From positions 930,001 to 994,000 of the forward strand of contig NC_015172.1 of NCBI RefSeq assembly GCF_000190635.1: a stretch of 64,000 nt of DNA. Direction: 5' to 3'. A program made the position numbers and the translations under genes. The stretch's first letter is position 1, and every line of letters begins with the position of its first letter. The stretch is from Syntrophobotulus glycolicus DSM 8271 (GTDB taxonomy: Bacteria; Bacillota; Desulfitobacteriia; Desulfitobacteriales; Syntrophobotulaceae). The notes below the pieces were generated by a model. It was not told where the DNA came from, did not search any database, and saw only the letters and a program-made list of their open reading frames with translations. Positions 1 through 8,399 of this stretch are shown in pieces.

Positions 1-236
1 TGGGCGGCGGGGTCATTCCTTTATGGTTCTTTCCGGACGTGTTAAGAAAAATCTCCTATTTTCTCCCGTTTCAACTGCTTTACCAATTTCCCCAGAGCTT
101 AGCCGTCCAGAAAATATCGACCGGGGAGCTGCTTTTTAACCTGGCGATGGCCGGTTCCTGGATTGTGCTGCTGGGCCTCGGGACATTCTTTCTGTGGAAA
201 ATGGGTGTAAAAAAATTAGTCATCCAGGGAGGGTAG
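1..236 (+). CDS. ABC-2 type transporter permease, 3' end only (cut by window start)
   Basis: The reading frame is open from base 3 to the TAG at 234-236, so the gene begins upstream of the window. The visible C-terminus carries the stretch GGVIPLWFFPDVLRK followed by a hydrophobic segment, typical of the last membrane helices of ABC-2 family export permeases. It lies 3 bases before a second permease and about 0.9 kb before the ATPase, so it is the first visible gene of a three-gene exporter operon. The substrate cannot be read from this fragment. The GTG at 39 is internal and not a start. Confidence 0.75.
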   Translation, partial: GGGVIPLWFFPDVLRKISYFLPFQLLYQFPQSLAVQKISTGELLFNLAMAGSWIVLLGLGTFFLWKMGVKKLVIQGG

Positions 237-239
237 AAT

Positions 240-1037
240 ATGCTGCATTTGCTTAAGCTATACGGCCTTCACATCTTTTATTTTATCAAAGCGGACAGCC
301 AGTATAAGGCAAATTTCATCAGCGGCATCTTTGCGAATTTCTACACCTACGTATTAATGTACCTGTCCATTTGGATTTTGACGCACCGCTTCCCCACGAT
401 TGCCGGCTGGAATTACCAGGAGCTTGTTTTTTTAATGGCGCTCAATCTGTTTTCCTATGCGGTGGCGACGACAGTGCTTTGGAAGCATTACGCCCTGCTG
501 GAGGAACATATCAATAACGGGAACTTCGACAAATTCCTGATTCGTCCTTTGGCTCCGCTGGTCAATCTGCTGTTTCACGGTTTTGACTGGACCGGTTCCG
601 GCCAGATCGTCGCTTCGGGTATCTTTCTGGGGATAAGCCTTTGGAAACTGGGGCTGGACTGGACCGCCCACAAAGTCGGCGTGCTGCTGGTTTGCCTGGC
701 GGGCGGAATTTTGATTCAGGCCGGGGCGATGATTATTTTCCCCGCGTTAAGCTTTTGGCTGAAAAAGTCCAGGAATTTAGGTGAGGTATTGTTTTTTACT
801 TTGCGCAATTTCATCAACTATCCGTTATCTATTTTTGGCGGCGGCGTTGCCTTCATTCTCACTTATCTCCTGCCGTGGGGCTTTATCAACTATTATCCGG
901 CCTTGTACATATTGAATAAGCCAGGTGAACAAAGCGGCTTCTATCTCTATACGCCGCTTGTCGGTTTATTGCTCTTCCTCCTGTCCCTGGGGCTGACGAA
1001 TAGGGGTATAGCAAGATACAAAGGTGTCGGCAGTTAA
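240..1037 (+). CDS. ABC-2 type transporter permease (second permease subunit)
   Basis: 265 residues with about six hydrophobic membrane segments. The N-terminal region (HIFYFIKADSQYKANF) and the overall size fit the ABC-2 family of export permeases that work as a heteropair with a second permease and one ATPase. The ATG at 240 has a good ribosome binding site (AGGGAGGG) and starts 3 bases after the upstream permease stops, so the two are probably translated together. It would form the membrane pore of a drug, lipid or peptide exporter; the substrate is unknown. Function is inferred from family and operon context. Confidence 0.8.
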   Translation: MLHLLKLYGLHIFYFIKADSQYKANFISGIFANFYTYVLMYLSIWILTHRFPTIAGWNYQELVFLMALNLFSYAVATTVLWKHYALLEEHINNGNFDKFLIRPLAPLVNLLFHGFDWTGSGQIVASGIFLGISLWKLGLDWTAHKVGVLLVCLAGGILIQAGAMIIFPALSFWLKKSRNLGEVLFFTLRNFINYPLSIFGGGVAFILTYLLPWGFINYYPALYILNKPGEQSGFYLYTPLVGLLLFLLSLGLTNRGIARYKGVGS

Positions 1038-1097
1038 AGCAATCTGTGGAAGTAATTCTCTGTTGCGCGCCAATCTGCGGAAGGAAGGTTTTTGGCG

Positions 1098-2081
1098 ATG
1101 ATCGAAGTCAAGCGCTTGTGCAAGGAATTCCGAATTACCAAACAGCAAAAGGGCGTATTTTCCTACTTATTTCACAATCAATGGGAAACCAAAAAAGCGG
1201 TGGACGATATTTCCTTCGGCATCCGGCAGGGAGAAATTGTCGGTTATCTTGGGCCCAATGGAGCAGGCAAATCCACCACGATCAAAATGTTGACGGGAAT
1301 CCTGGCGCCCACATCGGGTGAAATTTCCGTAAATGGGCTTATTCCTCACAAAAAACGCAAAGAGCATGCCCGCAACATCGGCGTCGTTTTCGGACAGAGA
1401 AGCCAGCTTTGGTGGGAGCTTCCTGTGATTGATTCGCTTAATTTGCTAAAGTCTATCTATAAAGTACCCCAACAGGCCTATCAAAGAAACCTGGAATTGT
1501 TCCATGAGGTGTTGGGACTCGGTGAGTTTATCAACCAGCCGGTCAGGCAGCTCAGCCTTGGCCAAAGAATGAGAGCCGATTTCGCGGCTTCTCTGGTCCA
1601 TAGTCCGCCGGTCCTTTTTCTGGATGAACCGACCATCGGACTGGACCTGATCGCCAAGGAAAAAATACGCGAATTTATTACCGCCATCAATAGAGAAGAA
1701 AAAGTGACCGTCATCTTAACAACCCATGATCTGGGGGACGTGGAAAAGTTATGTACGCGAACGGTTGTGATCGATCAGGGAAAAATTATTTACGACGGCA
1801 ATCTGGAACGTATGCGGGCCAGCTTAGGCAGGTACAGGACGCTGGTCGTTAAAATCAAGGGCAATGGTTTTCATTTTACCATGCCAAATGTGGTCCTGAC
1901 GAAAGAAAACGGCCCCCAAAAGTGGCTGAAATTCGATAAAGACGAGGTATCCCCTTCCGGGATTATCGCGAAATTAATGAAGCAGTATGAAATCCAGGAT
2001 TTGACTGTGGAGGAGCCGGAGCTTGAGGGGATCATCAAGCAGATTTATCAGGGAGACGCTGAAAAAACGGCGGAAATATAA
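1098..2081 (+). CDS. ABC transporter ATP-binding protein (exporter ATPase)
   Basis: 327 residues from ATG 1098, chosen because AAGGAAGG lies 9 bases upstream; a TTG at 1092 is too close to it. The Walker A motif GPNGAGKST lies at residues 52-60, followed by the signature LSLGQRMRAD, Walker B VLFLDEPTIGLD and the switch histidine in TTHDL. This is a complete nucleotide-binding domain of the ABC-2 exporter class (CcmA/DrrA-like) with about 80 extra C-terminal residues, as is common in that class. It ends the operon with the two permeases at 1-1037 and would power export of an unidentified compound. Confidence 0.9.
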   Translation: MIEVKRLCKEFRITKQQKGVFSYLFHNQWETKKAVDDISFGIRQGEIVGYLGPNGAGKSTTIKMLTGILAPTSGEISVNGLIPHKKRKEHARNIGVVFGQRSQLWWELPVIDSLNLLKSIYKVPQQAYQRNLELFHEVLGLGEFINQPVRQLSLGQRMRADFAASLVHSPPVLFLDEPTIGLDLIAKEKIREFITAINREEKVTVILTTHDLGDVEKLCTRTVVIDQGKIIYDGNLERMRASLGRYRTLVVKIKGNGFHFTMPNVVLTKENGPQKWLKFDKDEVSPSGIIAKLMKQYEIQDLTVEEPELEGIIKQIYQGDAEKTAEI

Positions 2082-2220
2082 ACGAAATATGCGATATACT
2101 TGAGTTTTCAAGCGTATAATTGATAAACTGAATATTAAGACTGCTTTTGTTGCTACCTGTGATGAGCTGTTCATACCGTGTAAAACACGGACAATGTTGG
2201 AAGAAGGGGAGAGAGGAAGG

Positions 2221-2694
2221 ATGAGCATCCGGATCATTCAAATAAACGATGAAGCGATGAAATCTCTGTATACGGAGGAGATTCTCCGAAGTCTACCCGA
2301 ATGGTTCGGCAATGAAAAGGCGCTCCGCGCCTATGTGCAAACCGCCGCCAAATTTCCTTACTGGCTTGCCTTAAATCAGTCTGAAAATGCCGTTGGCTTT
2401 ATTTCTGTTAAAATCCATTATGGGAATACCGGAGATATTTATGTATTCGGTGTATTACCCCAATACCATAGCTAGGGTATCGGAAAAGCACTTTTGGCTG
2501 CGGCGGAAGGGTATTTCAGGCAAAATGGCTGCCAATACGCGATAGTCAAGACCCTGAGTGAAAGAGTCCGCTCTGAACCCTACGCGCGAACAAGAAGGTT
2601 CTACACGGGAGCGGAATTTGAGCAGCTCATCACCCTGACGGAAATGTGGGATGAAGAACATCCGTGCCTGATCATGATTAAAAAACTCGATTGA
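2221..2694 (+). pseudogene. GNAT acetyltransferase interrupted by an in-frame amber codon
   Basis: The frame opens at ATG 2221 (preceded by GGGGAGAGAGGAAGG) and reads as a GNAT protein up to the stop TAG at 2473-2475, then continues in the same frame to 2694 with GIGKALLAAAEGYFRQNGC and a normal GNAT C-terminus. The TAG sits where the acetyl-CoA motif (Q/R)xxGxG begins: the sequence reads YHS-stop-GIGKAL where related proteins have HRQGIG. One CAG to TAG change explains it. The total of about 157 codons is a normal GNAT length. Most likely a recent nonsense pseudogene; stop suppression cannot be excluded from sequence alone. Confidence 0.8.
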
Positions 2695-2751
2695 TTGCGC
2701 CTGCCTGGTCACAGGAGCGGATATATCAACAGGAATTTAGAGGTCTCACTG

Positions 2752-3192
2752 ATGGAAATTATAAAAGTAACAGGAAACAAAAAAATATATATCGACCTGC
2801 TGTTGCTGGCGGACGAGCAGGAGGATATGGTAGACAAATATCTTGAGCGCGGTGAGATGTTTATTTTGAACGATCATGGGGTAAAAGCCGAATGCGTGGT
2901 TACAAAAGAAGCCGATGGTATTTATGAGTTAAAAAGCATTGCGGTTCAGCCTGCTTGCCAGCAAAAAGGTTATGGAAGGGCTTTGATAGAATTTTTGTTT
3001 TCTTACTATGCTGATTGCAAAACCATGCTGGTCGGAACAGGGGACAGTCCTTTCACTTTGAATTTTTATAAAAGGTGCGGTTTTATAGAGTCGCATCGTA
3101 TCAGTGATTTCTTCACTGACAACTATGACCGTCCGATATACGAAAACGGAAAACAGCTTACTGATATGATTTATCTGAAACGAAACCGCTAA
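2752..3192 (+). CDS. GNAT family N-acetyltransferase
   Basis: 146 residues. ATG 2752 was chosen because the family fold begins at MEIIKVTGNK; upstream in-frame codons lack similarity and a ribosome binding site, whereas GAGGT lies before 2752. The acetyl-CoA binding motif is CQQKGYGRALIEF, with the strand before it reading SIAVQP, and the C-terminal NFYKRCGF motif is typical of GNATs. It transfers an acetyl group from acetyl-CoA to an unknown amine acceptor in the cytoplasm. It follows the broken GNAT at 2221 and belongs to a run of small same-strand genes. Confidence 0.85.
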   Translation: MEIIKVTGNKKIYIDLLLLADEQEDMVDKYLERGEMFILNDHGVKAECVVTKEADGIYELKSIAVQPACQQKGYGRALIEFLFSYYADCKTMLVGTGDSPFTLNFYKRCGFIESHRISDFFTDNYDRPIYENGKQLTDMIYLKRNR

Positions 3193-3272
3193 ATTCCTGT
3201 TTGAAGACCAGTTTTATCGGGCCAAGTCGCCTGATGTTCCGATGCTGTTATCTTAAAAATTCGGAGATAGCC

Positions 3273-4496
3273 ATGATTACATTAACAAACCGACAAGCAA
3301 GACAATTTATTCTTCTCAAACACGGTTTGCTGGACGAATACAAATTCATCGGAAAGCAAGGCGCGCTTGACTTTGTGCGGCAGGCGGGCTGTATTCAGTT
3401 CGATCCGGTGGACTCCTGCGGCAAGAATGCAGAGCTTACTTTGCAGTCGCGCGTCAAAGGCTTCACAAAACAAACGCTTTACGAGCTGCTGTATCGTGAC
3501 CGTAAACTTGTGGATTATCCCGATAAAAACCTCTCTGTCATTCCAATCGAGAACTGGCCATATTTTGAGCGTTATCGCCAAGCTTCCCGCGAAGGCGGTT
3601 TGCGCTTTGAGGGACTCGCTGAATTAGAAGATCAAGCCAAAGCTTACATCAAAGCGCATGGCCCGGTAAGCTCTGACGAGCTGCCCATACAAGGAAGTAT
3701 ACGCTGGCATTCTTCTATCCATTGGAGCGGCAATCGGGGCGGCAGTACCAATGCGGCACGCGCGGTGTTGGAGCAGCTGTACGCCACCGGCGAATTGATT
3801 ATTCACCACAAGAAAGGTACACGGAAGTATTACGATCTTGCGGGCAATTATTTACCTGCCGAATTACTGAAGGCCTCCGATCCGTTGCCGGACGAGTTTG
3901 CGCATCAGAAATGGCGCGTTCTGCGGCGTATCGGAGCTGTTGGGATTCTGTGGAACCGTCCGTCAGACGCCTGGCTGAATATATGGGGCTTAAAATCGCC
4001 GCAGAGAAACGATGTATTCAGAGAATTGCTTGAGGAAGGGAAAATCCTCGAAGTCAAGGTTCAGGATTTAAAGGATATTCTTTTCTGCCATGCGAAGGAT
4101 GGATCGCTTCTGGAAACCGTTCGGCAAAAGGATCAATTCAAACCGCGCTGCGAGCTGATCGCACCGCTTGACTGCCTAATGTGGGACAGGAGACTGATTC
4201 GTGCCCTGTTTGATTTTGATTACACTTGGGAAATCTATACTCCCGCCGCCAAGCGGAAATATGGGTTTTACGTTCTGCCTTTGCTTTATCATGACAGCTT
4301 TATCGGCCGTGTGGAAGCAATCGCTGACAATAAGACAAATATCCTGACGGTTAAAAATATTTGGTATGAGAAAAGTGTAAAGCAAACGAAAAAACTTCAA
4401 ATGATGATAGAGAGAAATATAAGCCGGTTTGCGGAGTTTAACGAATGTAATAAAGTCAACTGCGACAGATCAACGGTAAAAACTTATTGCCATTAA
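3273..4496 (+). CDS. Winged-helix DNA glycosylase-like protein of the YcaQ (HTH_42) family
   Basis: 407 residues from ATG 3273 (GGAG upstream); an open frame from 3201 adds non-homologous residues. The sequence matches the YcaQ/AlkZ superfamily, tandem winged-helix glycosylases that unhook interstrand crosslinks or remove bulky alkylated bases. Key stretches are the N-terminal RQFILLKHGL helix and the segment CIQFDPVD at residues 40-47. Q42-F43-D44 lies where the family has its catalytic QxQ or QxD motif, so this looks like the QxD (YcaQ-like) branch. The C-terminal APLDCLMWDRRL is also a family hallmark. Its place in a run of detoxification-type genes fits DNA protection. Confidence 0.8.
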   Translation: MITLTNRQARQFILLKHGLLDEYKFIGKQGALDFVRQAGCIQFDPVDSCGKNAELTLQSRVKGFTKQTLYELLYRDRKLVDYPDKNLSVIPIENWPYFERYRQASREGGLRFEGLAELEDQAKAYIKAHGPVSSDELPIQGSIRWHSSIHWSGNRGGSTNAARAVLEQLYATGELIIHHKKGTRKYYDLAGNYLPAELLKASDPLPDEFAHQKWRVLRRIGAVGILWNRPSDAWLNIWGLKSPQRNDVFRELLEEGKILEVKVQDLKDILFCHAKDGSLLETVRQKDQFKPRCELIAPLDCLMWDRRLIRALFDFDYTWEIYTPAAKRKYGFYVLPLLYHDSFIGRVEAIADNKTNILTVKNIWYEKSVKQTKKLQMMIERNISRFAEFNECNKVNCDRSTVKTYCH

Positions 4497-4542
4497 ACAA
4501 TCATGGGACCAAATGGCAAGTGCTTCGGAAAGAAGGAGAAGA

Positions 4543-5001
4543 ATGAATTACCAAATCATTGCCGTCCGTGAACACCCTGTCTGGCTGAACCGCGCCGTCG
4601 ATTACTTCTCAGCCAAATGGGGAATTGAGCGCAAGCTTTACGAAGACGCGGTTTCAGACGGCATAACGACGGCAAATCCTTTGCCGCGCTGGTTCCTCCT
4701 GCTCAAAGACAAGAAAATTATCGGAAGCTGCGGGCTGATTGAAAATGACTTCATGGTCCGTAAGGACTTGTATCCGTGGCTATGCGCTTTATATATTGAA
4801 GAAACCGAGCGGGGTCAGGGCCTTGGCGCGAAGCTTCTGGCGCATGGCCGACAGGAAGCCCGGAAATTTGGATTTGACAGGGTTTATCTTTGTACGGAAC
4901 ATACCGGTTATTATGAAAAATACGGTTGGAGCTTTTTCAGTCTGGAGGAAAGCGAATGGGGCGGCCGGACAAGAGTATATGAAATCGCCAGTGGCGTGTG
5001 A
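4543..5001 (+). CDS. GNAT family N-acetyltransferase (intact paralogue of the broken copy at 10202)
   Basis: 152 residues from ATG 4543, with GAAGGAG just upstream. The N-terminal helix REHPVWLNRAVDYFSAKWGI is followed by LPRWFLLLKD and the acetyl-CoA loop ERGQGLGAKLL, then YYEKYGWSFF near the end, all standard for this GNAT subgroup. The acceptor is unknown. Its first 69 residues are nearly the same as those of the truncated gene at 10202-10510, showing a duplication inside this 10-kb stretch. The upstream leader (GAAAGAAGGAGAA) is also shared between the two copies. Confidence 0.85.
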   Translation: MNYQIIAVREHPVWLNRAVDYFSAKWGIERKLYEDAVSDGITTANPLPRWFLLLKDKKIIGSCGLIENDFMVRKDLYPWLCALYIEETERGQGLGAKLLAHGRQEARKFGFDRVYLCTEHTGYYEKYGWSFFSLEESEWGGRTRVYEIASGV

Positions 5002-5040
5002 TGGGCGCCTGGTTACAGCGCACTACGAGGAGGATTTGTT

Positions 5041-5496
5041 ATGAGCATTGCTGTTTGTTTTCATCAGGAAACTGATGTACCCGATGAGCTTCTCAAATTC
5101 GCCGTAATTGCGGCGAGAGCTGAGGGCAAATGGATATTCTGCCGCCACAAGGAGCGAAATACTTACGAAATTCCCGGCGGACACCGGGAAACCGGGGAAG
5201 CTATTGCAGATACGGCGAAACGCGAATTGTATGAAGAAACCGGCGCCTTGAAATTCAAACTGGCGCCTTTAGGGGTTTATTCCGTTGACAATGACGGTCA
5301 GATTACCTACGGCAAGCTGTTTTATGCGGAGGTTCAGAAGTTTGGCGAATTGCCGGAGGACTTTGAAATAGGAGAAGTTGTTTTTTCGGATACGCTCCCC
5401 CAAGAACTCACCTATCCGGCGATCCAGCCCTATTTGTTGAAGAAAGCGAGTGATTTTGCCTATTGGATCAGGGAAAAAAATAAAATTATTCCTTAA
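5041..5496 (+). CDS. Nudix hydrolase
   Basis: 151 residues, starting at ATG 5041 after GAGGAGGATTT. The complete Nudix box GHRETGEAIADTAKRELYEE followed by TGA fits GX5EX7REUXEEXGU exactly, so the metal-binding glutamates of the REUXEE core are present. The N-terminal part (VIAARAEGKWIFCRHKER) resembles the MutT-like group that cleans up nucleoside diphosphate derivatives. The exact substrate cannot be told. It starts 39 bases after the GNAT at 4543 and is probably co-transcribed with it. Confidence 0.85.
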   Translation: MSIAVCFHQETDVPDELLKFAVIAARAEGKWIFCRHKERNTYEIPGGHRETGEAIADTAKRELYEETGALKFKLAPLGVYSVDNDGQITYGKLFYAEVQKFGELPEDFEIGEVVFSDTLPQELTYPAIQPYLLKKASDFAYWIREKNKIIP

Positions 5497-5657
5497 AGCC
5501 ATCGCGATGAAAGAGCCCAAAAGTTTAAGAGACTTACAGTTAGTGGTAGAACGCATCTTAATAAAAGCTTACAATAAAGTTACATAATATGTTTTTTGGA
5601 CTTCATGACCGGAACGATGCGATTTTCTTATAGAAAATGATGAGGGAGGACTGTAAG

Positions 5658-5789
5658 ATGCTGAAAAATGCGGTGCGGACAATCGGCAATCTGATCGATA
5701 AACAGAGCGTTTCGTTTATCAGTCCTGCAGGCGGCGCCAACAGCGATGAGGCTGCGCGTCTGGAAGGAATTGGACAAGGAGGATGGTAG
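5658..5789 (+). pseudogene. N-terminal stub of a pyridoxamine 5'-phosphate oxidase-like protein
   Basis: A 43-codon frame opens at ATG 5658 behind a strong ribosome binding site (GAGGGAGGACTGTAAG). It reads MLKNAVRTIGNLIDKQSVSF, recognisable as the start of small pyridoxamine-phosphate-oxidase-like flavin proteins common in Firmicutes. After about 25 residues the similarity stops and the frame ends at TAG 5787. A whole family member is about 150 residues, so this is a 5' remnant left by a deletion. The downstream VOC gene starts 2 bases after this stop and its own ribosome binding site lies within the stub. The family call rests on a short match. Confidence 0.5.
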
Positions 5790-5790
5790 G

Positions 5791-6180
5791 ATGAGGCTGG
5801 ACGGCTTCGGTATTTTTGTAAAAGATATGGCAGTTATGGTTCGATTTTATAGAGATGTTTTGGGATTTGAAATAAAAGAAGAGGAAAACACGACGAATGT
5901 ATATTTAGAAAAGGACGGAACGCTGTTTTTGCTGTATCGACGAACAGATTTTGAAAAGATGACAAACAGGTCATTTGGATATGCAGAAGCAGTAAACGGG
6001 CATTATGAAATCGCATTAAGCGTTGAAAACCATAAAGCGGTTGATTTGGCCTTTAAAGAAGTTCTGTCAAAAGGAGCGACACCTGTCTTAGAACCGACAA
6101 CCGAGCCATGGGGGCAGCGCACCTGTTATATAACCGATCCGGAGGGCAACTTAATTGAGATTGGGTCATTTAATGAATAG
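5791..6180 (+). CDS. VOC family (glyoxalase/bleomycin resistance-like) protein
   Basis: 129 residues from ATG 5791, with ribosome binding site GGAGGATGGTAGG; the longer frame from 5746 is upstream read-through. The fold pattern of vicinal oxygen chelate proteins is clear: GFGIFVKDMAVMVRFYRDVL at the start, LGFEIKEE, and near the end WGQRTCYITDPEGNLIEIG with the last metal-ligand glutamate. Family members are metal-dependent lyases, dioxygenases or antibiotic-binding proteins; the substrate here is unknown. It sits directly behind the oxidase stub. Confidence 0.85.
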   Translation: MRLDGFGIFVKDMAVMVRFYRDVLGFEIKEEENTTNVYLEKDGTLFLLYRRTDFEKMTNRSFGYAEAVNGHYEIALSVENHKAVDLAFKEVLSKGATPVLEPTTEPWGQRTCYITDPEGNLIEIGSFNE

Positions 6181-6384
6181 TGGCCGAGAAAGGCGTCGGT
6201 CGTGAAAAGGTTGATGAAGCCATGCTGCGGGTTGTTGCAGTGTTTGGGATAAATGAAGCGCAGGGCGCAGAAGATTGAGTACTGCTTAAAATTTTGCACA
6301 TATCAGAAAACTTGAAAAACCTGATGATATATGGTAAGATCACCCAAAATGGCAATACAATCATGTCATATTGGCTAATTAGGC

Positions 6385-6442
6385 AACTAAAGGCTGAGGA
6401 ATTTCTTCCGGCGCGAGATGGGAGAGACCTCAGCCTTTAGTT
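6385..6442 (+). repeat. Perfect 15-bp inverted repeat with 28-nt loop
   Basis: AACTAAAGGCTGAGG at 6385-6399 is matched exactly by its reverse complement at 6428-6442. There is no T-tract after the second arm, so it is not a standard intrinsic terminator. It could be an RNA hairpin in a leader or a trace of a small mobile element. Confidence 0.7.
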
Positions 6443-6536
6443 ATGAAAAAGGTAAAAAGAAATTCCGGCGGAGGAAAGTGAAGAAGGAAGCTTGATACGA
6501 GTCTGGTAAATGATGAATTAGGAGGAGGTGAACGCA

Positions 6537-6575
6537 ATGTCAATTGCCCTTTACCAAGAGCGCCCTGGGCGGTAA
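6537..6575 (+). other. Possible leader peptide, 12 codons
   Basis: ATG 6537 is preceded by AGGAGGAGGTGAACGCA, one of the best ribosome binding sites in the window, and reads MSIALYQERPGR before TAA. It ends 45 bases before the start of the double-GNAT gene. Either a leader peptide or the stub of a deleted gene. There is no direct evidence of translation. Confidence 0.3.
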
Positions 6576-6620
6576 ATAATGGGCTCTTAACCCGCAGACT
6601 GTATGATAATGGAGGTTGGA

Positions 6621-7577
6621 ATGGCTGAAAGATTTCGCTTGGCTAGCCTGGATGATTATGATGAAGTCCTGACAATTTATCAAAATGCCATAGGCTGTCT
6701 GTGTTCACAAAACATCGATCAATGGGATGAGCTCTATCCGAGCCCGGACGATTTGCTGGAAGATATCAGAAATCAGCAGCTGCATCTGTTGGTAAGGGAC
6801 GCCGAGATCCTTGCGGCGGTAGTACTCAATGAAAGTCAGGAAGAAGAGTACCAAAAAGGGGCTTGGTTATCCCAAGGACCCGGGATTGCCGTGGTTCATC
6901 GGCTCTGCGTTCATCCGGACGTTCAAAACAAGGGGATGGGCAGGGAAACCATGCGGCGGGCGGAGGGTTACTTAGCGGCAAAGGGCTATGCGGCTGTACG
7001 TCTGGACGCTTTTGCGCAAAACCCGCAAGCCATCCGTTTATACGAAAGCTTAAGCTACAAGCGCGCCGGCGCAGTCCGCTTTTGTAAAGGAGAGTTTTAT
7101 TTGTTTGAAAAACAGTTAAAAGACGCGGCTTCTTTAAGCTGTCACCAAGCGGGAAAAAATGATTTAAAAGGTTTGCTTTTGCTCTATACGCAATTCCGCG
7201 ATGCGAAAATGCCTGATTTTGATGAGAAACTTTACACGTTATGGGGTAATATTCTGGGTGACAAAAATTATTACGTCATCGTTGGCAAAATCAATCAGAC
7301 AATAATTTCTTCCTGCATTTTGCTCATTGTTCCAAACATAAACCAAAGCCACAACCAAAGGCCGTTTGCCTTGATCGAAAATGTAATAACCGACGAATCA
7401 CATAGGAACAAGGGTTATGCGACGCAAGTTTTGAATTTTGCCAAACAAATCGCCGGGAATCATGATTGCTATAAAATAATGCTTTTAACCGGAAGTAAAA
7501 AAGAAAGCGTATTAAATTTCTATCGAAAGGCCGGGTATAATTCCGAGGATAAAACCGGTTTTGTACAATGGCTGTAG
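6621..7577 (+). CDS. Two-domain GNAT acetyltransferase (tandem fusion)
   Basis: 318 residues from ATG 6621 (GGAGGTTGGA upstream; ATGs at 6603 and 6609 lack one). Two complete GNAT domains lie in one chain. The first, residues about 1-165, carries the acetyl-CoA loop QNKGMGRETMRRAEGY and the C-terminal AIRLYESLSY. The second, about 170-318, carries HRNKGYATQVLNFAK and the end VLNFYRKAGYNSEDKTGF. The fusion suggests domains acting on one substrate or a duplicated resistance gene; the acceptor is unknown. A decayed copy of its last residues lies at 9355-9446. Confidence 0.85.
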   Translation: MAERFRLASLDDYDEVLTIYQNAIGCLCSQNIDQWDELYPSPDDLLEDIRNQQLHLLVRDAEILAAVVLNESQEEEYQKGAWLSQGPGIAVVHRLCVHPDVQNKGMGRETMRRAEGYLAAKGYAAVRLDAFAQNPQAIRLYESLSYKRAGAVRFCKGEFYLFEKQLKDAASLSCHQAGKNDLKGLLLLYTQFRDAKMPDFDEKLYTLWGNILGDKNYYVIVGKINQTIISSCILLIVPNINQSHNQRPFALIENVITDESHRNKGYATQVLNFAKQIAGNHDCYKIMLLTGSKKESVLNFYRKAGYNSEDKTGFVQWL

Positions 7578-7749
7578 ATAAAACAAGAGCTCCGCTTGAC
7601 ACCATTAGGAACATTTGGATTTTGATGTTCACATTATGATCTGCATACTCTGCCAGTTTTTCCCGGCTGGAAACCTATTATTCAGACCTGCCCAGAGCCA
7701 ATGACAATTGGTATGGCTCAAACTTCGCGGATTTTTAAAAAGGAGCAGA

Positions 7750-8286
7750 ATGATGCTTGGCTTGAAACGAGGGATCGTCGCGCTTTATGACCATGAAATA
7801 AGCTGGGAAGAAAACGCGGCCTTGACAATGGAAAAACTTCAGAAGATATTCGGCGCAGCGGCAAAGGATATGCAGCATGTGGGCAGCACCTCGATTGTCC
7901 GCATCAAAGCCAAGCCGATCATCGATATTGCCGTCGCGGTAAACAGCTTTGCGGATGTGTATCCGCTCATACCCTTGCTTGAGGCGGAGGGAATCAGGCA
8001 CGGCCCGGAAAACGATCAGCCCTGGCAGGTGTTCTTTTTCTGCGGCAACGACAGGGAAGATACCCGCACCCATCATATCCACGTTGTCAAAACGGACAGC
8101 AGGGAGTGGCGGGATTATATTAATTTTCGGGACTATCTGAACGCCTGCCCCGAAGCAGCCGGGGAATACGAAACCGTTAAACGGCAGCTGGGACAAAAAT
8201 ATCAGAATGACCGTCTTGCTTATACCGAAGGAAAAGACGCGTTTGTCAAAAAGGTTTTGCTCGACGCCCTGGCGTGGAGGAATTGA
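7750..8286 (+). CDS. GrpB family (UPF0157) nucleotidyltransferase-fold protein
   Basis: 178 residues from ATG 7750 (AAGGAG upstream; ATG 7753 is also possible). The hallmarks are HVGSTSIVRIKAKPIIDIAV near residues 40-60, matching the GS...DxD-like nucleotidyltransferase core of the GrpB family, then HHIHVV and the FRDYL helix. GrpB-type proteins are common single genes in Firmicutes but no firm biochemical role is established. It lies in the same direction as its neighbours, with a 170-base gap upstream that shows no other feature. Confidence 0.85.
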   Translation: MMLGLKRGIVALYDHEISWEENAALTMEKLQKIFGAAAKDMQHVGSTSIVRIKAKPIIDIAVAVNSFADVYPLIPLLEAEGIRHGPENDQPWQVFFFCGNDREDTRTHHIHVVKTDSREWRDYINFRDYLNACPEAAGEYETVKRQLGQKYQNDRLAYTEGKDAFVKKVLLDALAWRN

Positions 8287-8399
8287 GCAAATTAGATCTC
8301 AAAGTAATTTGCATAATATATTTTTTCAGTGTCTTAACAAACCGGAGCGGACTTGTTGAAATAACAGATAACAGATGAATTGAAATGGAGGACTCAGCT

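Larger units (their letters stand above)
6181..6620. other. 440-bp gap with a long inverted repeat and a 12-codon mini-ORF
   Basis: No normal gene is visible. The first 90 bases read as an open tail (ending TGA near 6280) that could be the end of a lost gene, but I do not recognise it. A perfect 15-bp inverted repeat lies at 6385-6399 and 6428-6442. A 12-codon ORF with a very strong ribosome binding site (AGGAGGAGGTG) runs from 6537 to 6575. The next gene starts at 6621. The gap may hold a regulatory leader for the double GNAT gene; this is inference only. Confidence 0.5.

Noticed and set aside
2473-2475. Pyrrolysine or other recoding at the TAG in the GNAT gene
   Set aside because: The position needs Gln/Arg in a cofactor-binding motif, the change is one base, and no downstream recoding structure was recognised. 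Nonsense mutation is the simpler reading.
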